A DNA stretch of 9,056 nucleotides from Spirochaetaceae bacterium (GTDB lineage Bacteria > Spirochaetota > Spirochaetia > Treponematales > Breznakiellaceae), in assembly GCA_031269165.1 (NCBI GenBank), contig JAISZQ010000266.1:1-9056 (forward strand), in the 5' to 3' direction. This document shows positions 5,774-9,056 of this stretch, in pieces. Each line of letters opens with the position of its first letter. The first letter of the stretch is position 1. A program made the position numbers and the translations under genes. The notes under the pieces are model-generated. The model was given only the letters and a program-made list of their open reading frames with translations, did no database searches and was not told where the DNA came from.

Positions 5774-6235
5774 CTACAACAGGTAGATTTTTTCCTCCAT
5801 CTTTTCTTCGGGGGCCGAAATAATCTGGCTTGCCGACGCCGTTTTCAGGGGATGCCTCCGGTAAAAAACCATGAAACACGCCACGACCACGGCACCTGCG
5901 GCAAGACCCGCGCCCAGAACAACGGGAACGATCTTTTCCGGGGCGGCCCAGCCCAACGTTTTCAGCACGGCCTGAGCAAGACCGCAGCCGCACAAAAACG
6001 CGGCAAACGCTCCCAGCGTCAGCGCCATAGTCCGGTCCTTTTCCCGGTCTCCCTCGGTCTCAATGATGATCCAATCGTCCTTTTTGGCCCCACAGAGATT
6101 CCGCACCTTAATCTCCTCGAAACTGCGGCAACTAACACTGCCGCAACAAGAACCGCCCATAGTCCTGACCGTGAGCGTTTCTACCAGCGCCATATCGCCG
6201 TGAATTTCCTTAACCTGTCCGCGTTTTCTCGTCAT
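5774..6235 (-). CDS. RseC/MucC-like two-TM Cys-rich membrane protein
   Basis: The 153-residue protein starts at ATG 6235 with AAGGA 7 nt upstream, 21 nt after the ArsR stop, so the two genes form an operon. The soluble N-terminal part (GQVKEIHGDMALVET, then GGSCCGSVSC with C30, C31, C36, then VRNLCGAKKDDWIIIE) has the layout of the RseC/MucC family. Two membrane helices follow, at about 70-94 and 102-126, and then a charged tail (EEKMEEK). RseC acts on sigma-E signalling or SoxR reduction in proteobacteria. The role in this organism is unknown. Its place beside a metal regulator suggests a metal- or redox-linked function, which is inference. Family assignment rests on the pattern only. Confidence 0.75.
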   Translation of the reverse strand: MTRKRGQVKEIHGDMALVETLTVRTMGGSCCGSVSCRSFEEIKVRNLCGAKKDDWIIIETEGDREKDRTMALTLGAFAAFLCGCGLAQAVLKTLGWAAPEKIVPVVLGAGLAAGAVVVACFMVFYRRHPLKTASASQIISAPEEKMEEKIYLL

Positions 6236-6256
6236 GCGCCATTCCTTCCCAAAAAA

Positions 6257-6622
6257 TCACTCGCTCACATGGGTCAAACCTTGTCCAAAAATCGTTCCCA
6301 CGTGTTCGTCCTGCAACGAATAGTAAACCACCTTGCCCTCGCGCCGATATTTCACGAGCCGCGTCTGCCTGAGCGTCCGCAACTGGTGGGAGATGGCCGA
6401 CTTGCTCATGCCCACAAGAGCCGCGATGTCGCAGACGCACATCTCGGCCCGCAACAGGGCGCAGATGATCTTGACCCTGGTCGAATCGCCAAACACCTTG
6501 AAGAGGTCGGCCAAGTCCAGCAACGTCTCGTCATCCGGCATATCTTTCCTGACGGCGGCCACCACGTCCTCGTGAATGACGCTGCACTCGCAACTCTCAA
6601 CGTCCAATGCGTCTTTTGCCAT
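6257..6622 (-). CDS. ArsR/SmtB-family metal-sensing repressor (CadC-like)
   Basis: This 121-residue winged-helix repressor starts at ATG 6622, with GGAG 5 nt upstream (6631-6628). An in-frame TTG at 6637 would overlap that site and the operator. Recognition segment CDIAALVGMSKSAISHQLRTL (64-84) and a beta wing with KYRREGKVVYYSL follow the family. Two metal sites are visible. The first is a cysteine site of CadC type: C11 and C13 near the N-terminus plus C62-V-C64 in the ECVC-like position of helix 3. The second is an alpha5 site D105-x-H107-x10-H118-x2-E121 with exactly the spacing of SmtB/CzrA. It should repress without metal and release on Zn/Cd/Pb. It heads an operon with the RseC-like gene and probably controls cadA. 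Confidence 0.93.
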   Translation of the reverse strand: MAKDALDVESCECSVIHEDVVAAVRKDMPDDETLLDLADLFKVFGDSTRVKIICALLRAEMCVCDIAALVGMSKSAISHQLRTLRQTRLVKYRREGKVVYYSLQDEHVGTIFGQGLTHVSE

Positions 6623-6633
6623 GCCTTCTCCAC

Positions 6634-6646
6634 TCAACAGTTGAAC
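6634..6646. promoter_or_regulatory. Candidate operator of the ArsR-family gene
   Basis: TCAACAGTTGA (6634-6644) is an 11-bp odd palindrome, and AACAGTTGAAC (6636-6646) recurs upstream of cadA. It lies between the likely transcription start and the ribosome binding site, a position fit for blocking elongation or initiation. Confidence 0.6.
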
Positions 6647-6662
6647 GAATGCTCATATATAT

Positions 6663-6691
6663 ATCTTACACCGGATTGAAAAATAGGTCAA
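6663..6691 (-). promoter_or_regulatory. Promoter of the ArsR/RseC-like operon
   Basis: On the minus strand TTGACC (6691-6686), a 17-bp spacer and TAAGAT (6668-6663) give a predicted start near 6656 and a leader of about 34 nt that contains the operator. Confidence 0.65.
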
Positions 6692-6708
6692 GCGTTTTGT
6701 GAAAAAAA

Positions 6709-6898
6709 ATGATAATTATTCCGTTGGGCGAACGCTTTTAGTGCCATTTGCCGTGATAACGTGTCGGGAGGCCGTAGCGCACCGGGCGTCCTTTGGGATG
6801 CCTTCGGGGGTGGAACCCTCGCTGAGGGGCAGTGAAAGACAACGGAGGCGGCGGGAACGAGGGGGCGGCACCTTTGTTCCGCGACTTCCCCTTTTTTT
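6709..6898 (+). repeat. Intergenic element, copy E (about 190 bp)
   Basis: The left end GATAATTATTCCGTTGGG (6711-6728) matches the reversed right end of copy D at 16 of 18 positions. Hairpin 6785-6802 (GGCGTCC-TTTG-GGATGCC, one wobble) precedes a diverged G-rich core (6805-6866). The core keeps the GGGGGTGG...GGCAGTGAAAGAC...GGGAACGAGGGGG order of copy A, then GACTTCCCC and eight Ts. The right end is degraded. It lies between divergent promoters. Confidence 0.55.
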
Positions 6899-6949
6899 TG
6901 AAATCGGCATTGCCAATCTTGTTCCTCCCTTTTCTTTTTTTATTTTTTG

Positions 6950-6958
6950 TGTTATATT
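6950..6958 (+). promoter_or_regulatory. Extended -10 promoter of parAB
   Basis: TGT followed by TATATT (6953-6958) is an extended -10 without a good -35, in a T-rich stretch. The predicted start is at about 6964-6966, only a few bases before the parA ATG at 6968, so a leaderless or nearly leaderless mRNA is possible. Confidence 0.45.
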
Positions 6959-6967
6959 AAAGGGTGA

Positions 6968-7738
6968 ATGAGTGTCTATGTTTTTGTGAATCAGAAGGGC
7001 GGGGTTGGAAAAACGACTTCCGCCATCAACATCGGCGCGTATCTCGCGGAAGCCGGGAAGAAGACGCTTTTGGTCGACTTCGATGCCCAGGCAAATCTCT
7101 CAAGCGGGGTGTTGTCGGCGGGAATCGGCGCGAAACGGGAAGTGGCGGGTATTTACGAGGCGCTTTCCGGCAAGATTCAGGCTCAAGAGGTAATCCAGAA
7201 GACCAAGGTGCCGAATCTCTTTGTGATTCCGGCGAGCATTGATCTTTCGGGGGCGGCGGTCGAGTTGATTGGCGAAGAGAAACGGGATTACTATCTCAAA
7301 GACACGCTGGCTCCCATAAAAGATATGTTTGACTGCGTTCTTATCGACTGTCCGCCTTCGCTCGGCGTGCTTACGGTAAATGGGCTCACGGCAGCCGACC
7401 GGGTGCTCATCCCGATGCAGTGCGAGTATTTTGCCCTTGAGGGGCTTACGCTGTTGCTCGAAACGGTGAAACGGATTCAGGGGTCGCTCAATCCCGCGCT
7501 CACCATTAACGGAATATTTTTCACGATGTACGATTCGCGGACGAAGCTCGCCCAGCAGGTGGTAAAGCAGGTCGGCTCTTATTTCAAGGAAACGGTCTTT
7601 TCCACGATTATCCCGCGTAACGTGCGGCTTGCCGAGGCACCGTCCCACGGAGTGCCGATTTCCCTTTACGATCCGGCGTCCAGCGGCGCGCTGGCGTACA
7701 AACGTCTCGCGGGTGAGGTGCTGGCCCGTGCAGGTTAA
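6968..7738 (+). CDS. parA: ParA/Soj chromosome partition ATPase
   Basis: This 256-residue protein has normal length for a chromosomal Soj-type ParA with no N-terminal DNA-binding domain. The deviant Walker A motif KGGVGKTT (10-17) has both the signature and catalytic lysines, K10 and K15. DFDAQAN (37-43) and DCPPSLG (127-133) follow, then MQCEYFALEGL (150-160) and IPRNVRLAEAPSHGVPI (215-231), all typical. ParA binds DNA non-specifically as an ATP dimer, and ParB stimulates its ATPase to drive origin segregation. The ATG at 6968 starts the conserved N-terminus (MSVYVFVNQKGGVGKTT). Only a weak AGGG precedes it and the likely -10 is very close. It overlaps parB by 11 nt and the two are surely co-transcribed. 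Confidence 0.96.
   Translation: MSVYVFVNQKGGVGKTTSAINIGAYLAEAGKKTLLVDFDAQANLSSGVLSAGIGAKREVAGIYEALSGKIQAQEVIQKTKVPNLFVIPASIDLSGAAVELIGEEKRDYYLKDTLAPIKDMFDCVLIDCPPSLGVLTVNGLTAADRVLIPMQCEYFALEGLTLLLETVKRIQGSLNPALTINGIFFTMYDSRTKLAQQVVKQVGSYFKETVFSTIIPRNVRLAEAPSHGVPISLYDPASSGALAYKRLAGEVLARAG
7715..7720 (+). promoter_or_regulatory. Ribosome binding site deciding the parB start
   Basis: GAGGTG inside the 3' end of parA lies 7 nt before the GTG at 7728 and supports that start. Confidence 0.75.
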
Positions 7739-8618
7739 ACGGGGCCTGGGCCGGGGCATAGAGGCGTTGCTTCCCAGTTCCGGCGGCAAGACGGATAAGT
7801 CGGGAGAGAAGGGAGAGTTGTTTCTCCCGCTCGACAAGATCAAGGCGAACCCGCATCAGCCGCGCAAGCATTTTGACGAGGCGGCGTTGGCAGAACTTGC
7901 CGCATCAATCAGGGAACACGGGATCATCGAACCGGTTATCGTCGAGGAAAGCGGGGATGGGTTCTACACGGTCGTTGCGGGAGAACGGCGTTGCCGCGCC
8001 GCTACCCTTGCCGGATTGCGGGAGGTGCCCGCGCTTGTCCGCGATTATTCCGAAGAAAAGCGGCTTGAGATTTCGATCATCGAGAATATTCAGCGTGAGG
8101 GCCTCAATCCGATTGAAGAAGCCGCCGCGTTCAGGCAACTCATGGAACTCGCCGGGCTTTCGCAGGACGAAGCCGCCGTGAAGGTGGGAAAGAGCCGCTC
8201 GGCACTGGCGAACAGTCTCCGTCTCTTGAAACTGCCCGATCCGGTGCAGGACGCGCTGAAAAAAGGCATGATTACCCAGGGCCACGCCCGCGCAATTCTC
8301 GCGGTGGAAAACGGTGAGCGGCAACGTGCGCTGTTTGGCGAGATTGTCGAGAAAATCCTCTCCGTGCGCGAGGCGGAAGCCCGTGCCGCCGAGTTGAACA
8401 AAATCCCCCTGCTTGATTCCGGCAACAACCCGGTTGCGTCTGCCTCGCCCGCTGTCGCCAAAGCCCGTGACCCGCACCTTGCCGACATGGAGCAGCGTTT
8501 CATTGACCGCCTCGGCACCAAAGTCCGCATCGACGGCGGCGCAGACTCAGGCTCCATCCGCATCGAATACTATTCTATGGAAGATCTCGACCGGCTCTGC
8601 GAAATAATCGTCAGATGA
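7728..8618 (+). CDS. parB: ParB/Spo0J partition protein (CTP-dependent clamp)
   Basis: A 296-residue protein from the GTG at 7728. An ATG 99 bp upstream in the same frame would add unrelated residues out of the parA frame and is rejected. The N-terminal KRGLGRGIEALL (4-15) is the ParA-stimulating motif of Spo0J proteins. The ParB/Srx nucleotide-binding domain has NPHQPRKHF (41-49), GERRCRAA (85-92) and ENIQREGLNPIEEA (119-132). The helix-turn-helix region LSQDEAAVKVGKSRSALANS (144-163) reads parS. The C-terminal dimer domain is at about 249-296. ParB loads at parS, spreads as a CTP clamp and activates ParA. I find no good parS site in the window. Confidence 0.96.
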   Translation: MQVKRGLGRGIEALLPSSGGKTDKSGEKGELFLPLDKIKANPHQPRKHFDEAALAELAASIREHGIIEPVIVEESGDGFYTVVAGERRCRAATLAGLREVPALVRDYSEEKRLEISIIENIQREGLNPIEEAAAFRQLMELAGLSQDEAAVKVGKSRSALANSLRLLKLPDPVQDALKKGMITQGHARAILAVENGERQRALFGEIVEKILSVREAEARAAELNKIPLLDSGNNPVASASPAVAKARDPHLADMEQRFIDRLGTKVRIDGGADSGSIRIEYYSMEDLDRLCEIIVR

Positions 8619-8643
8619 TCCATCATCGCCCAAGCGGTGTGCG

Positions 8644-8816
8644 AATGGAAAATGGAGAATGGTAAATGGAAAATGAGTGGAATAAGGGTCAACTGCGGAT
8701 TATGCGGATAAGAGGAGCGTTGTCATTGCGAGCCGCAAAGCGGCGAAGCAATCCAGACTTGGAAACGGCGTGTTTCCTTCCCGTCATTTTCCATTATCCA
8801 TTTATCATTTTCAATT
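8644..8816. repeat. Composite inverted repeat (33-bp arms of ATGGAAAATGG type)
   Basis: The left arm (8644-8676) and the complement of the right arm (8784-8816) agree at 27 of 33 positions. Each is built of AATGG/AAAATGG units. The 107-bp interior holds the CATTGCGAG palindrome. No gene is present. Such AT-rich ATGGAAAATGG repeats occur in many unrelated bacterial genomes, which I state from memory. Confidence 0.65.
8722..8756. repeat. CATTGCGAG...GCGAAGCAATCC palindromic repeat
   Basis: ATTGC (8725-8729) pairs with GCAAT (8748-8752), and an inner stem GCCGC-AAA-GCGGC (8732-8744) is perfect. The form GTCATTGCGAG...GCGAAGCAATCC is a recurrent intergenic palindrome in many bacteria. Function is unknown. 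As RNA it would form a stable hairpin after parB. Confidence 0.7.
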
Positions 8817-8829
8817 CGCGCGAAGCGCG
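8817..8829. repeat. Small GC hairpin CGCGC-GAA-GCGCG
   Basis: A 5-bp perfect stem with a GAA loop directly follows the right arm of the composite repeat. The block CGCGCGAA also occurs next to the related repeat at the end of cadA. Confidence 0.55.
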
Positions 8830-8844
8830 CATCACGCGCCCCTC

Positions 8845-8885
8845 AATCCGTGAAAATCCGCTTCTATCCGGCGCAATCCGTGGTC
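8845..8885 (+). repeat. Four ATCCG boxes at exact 10-bp spacing
   Basis: ATCCG occurs at 8846-8850, 8856-8860, 8866-8870 and 8876-8880. The last box continues as AATCCGTGGTCAAAAAT. This resembles a dispersed ATCCGTG-type intergenic repeat known from many genomes. The helical phasing and the place after parB are notable, but no function is shown. Confidence 0.6.
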
Positions 8886-8903
8886 AAAAATGCTTCCATT
8901 GTT

Positions 8904-8922
8904 GCGGTAATAGCCGCTTTTT
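8904..8922 (+). terminator. Weak hairpin with T-run
   Basis: GCGG, loop TAATAG, CCGC and five Ts. The stem is only 4 bp and lies 286 bp beyond parB, so it is at best a weak terminator. Confidence 0.25.
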
Positions 8923-9056
8923 CGTTAAACCTGCCTACCGTAGTACATCGAAATAAAATCTAACTGAAATGCAGGTACGTTAAAATAAAAAATCCAAGCC
9001 CAAGGCGTTTCTTTTCAGTCTCAATTAAGAAGCGCGCTCCTTTAGTTTACCCAAGT
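8923..9056. other. Gene-free right end, nothing recognised
   Basis: This is the last part of a 438-bp region without a gene (8619-9056). ACCTGC and GCAGGT, about 40 nt apart, can pair, and the sequence is otherwise AT-rich. No credible coding frame, RNA or promoter is visible. Confidence 0.5.

Noticed and set aside
6293..6312. CACGTG-centred parS-like sequence inside the ArsR-family gene
   Set aside because: The flanks are shifted and not palindromic, and it lies within a codon-constrained gene.
7629..7727. N-terminal extension of ParB from an ATG at 7629
   Set aside because: The added residues are Arg-rich read-through of parA in another frame. GTG at 7728 has a good ribosome binding site and starts right before the conserved KRGLGRG motif.
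8644..8885. CRISPR array
   Set aside because: Repeats are inverted or only 10 bp apart, without unique spacers or cas genes.

Overview
This window reads as a bacterial chromosome segment, most likely from a spirochaete of the Treponema group, perhaps a host-associated or termite-gut relative. That placement is an inference. It rests on the Rpn/PD-(D/E)XK nuclease with a Gly-x-x-x tetrapeptide tail, the Treponema-like ParA N-terminus, the RseC-like protein and the repeat-rich, GC-rich intergenic regions. I could run no database search.

Layout. Positions 1-780 hold the 3' part of a PD-(D/E)XK nuclease-family gene. Positions 781-1373 are gene-free and hold several hairpins, a 242-bp MITE-like element with 19-bp terminal inverted repeats, and an intrinsic terminator facing the minus strand. 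Next come tRNA-Asp(GTC) and tRNA-Pro(CGG), both on the plus strand, and a MoxR AAA+ ATPase gene that starts 26 nt after the tRNA. tRNA-Thr(GGT) lies on the minus strand, followed by a 490-bp repeat-filled region with a second element copy and a 32-bp perfect palindrome. From 3207 to 6622, all on the minus strand, is a metal-resistance cluster: a SmtB/CadC-type ArsR regulator, an RseC-like two-TM Cys-rich protein and a P1B-2 Zn/Cd/Pb-exporting ATPase. A third element copy sits between the last two genes. A fourth copy lies between the regulator and the divergent parA-parB pair (6968-8618, plus strand). The last 438 bp hold only repeats.

How the genes work together. The regulator has both cysteine (alpha3N-type) and Asp/His/Glu (alpha5-type) metal sites. 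The same 11-mer (AACAGTTGAAC) occurs upstream of the regulator gene and, reversed and within an inverted repeat, upstream of the exporter gene. This predicts one metal-derepressed regulon that pumps Zn/Cd/Pb out of the cell. parA and parB overlap by 11 nt and are a standard chromosome-partition pair.

The most unusual material is intergenic. One family of short elements shares a G-rich core and CTGAATA(G/A)TTAC-type ends and carries a different set of small perfect hairpins in each copy. Other families are GTTCCAAAAC palindromes, an ATGGAAAATGG repeat that also contains the stop codon of the exporter gene, and four ATCCG boxes at exact 10-bp spacing downstream of parB. I found no CRISPR array, phage or secretion genes, and no new protein system that I could defend.
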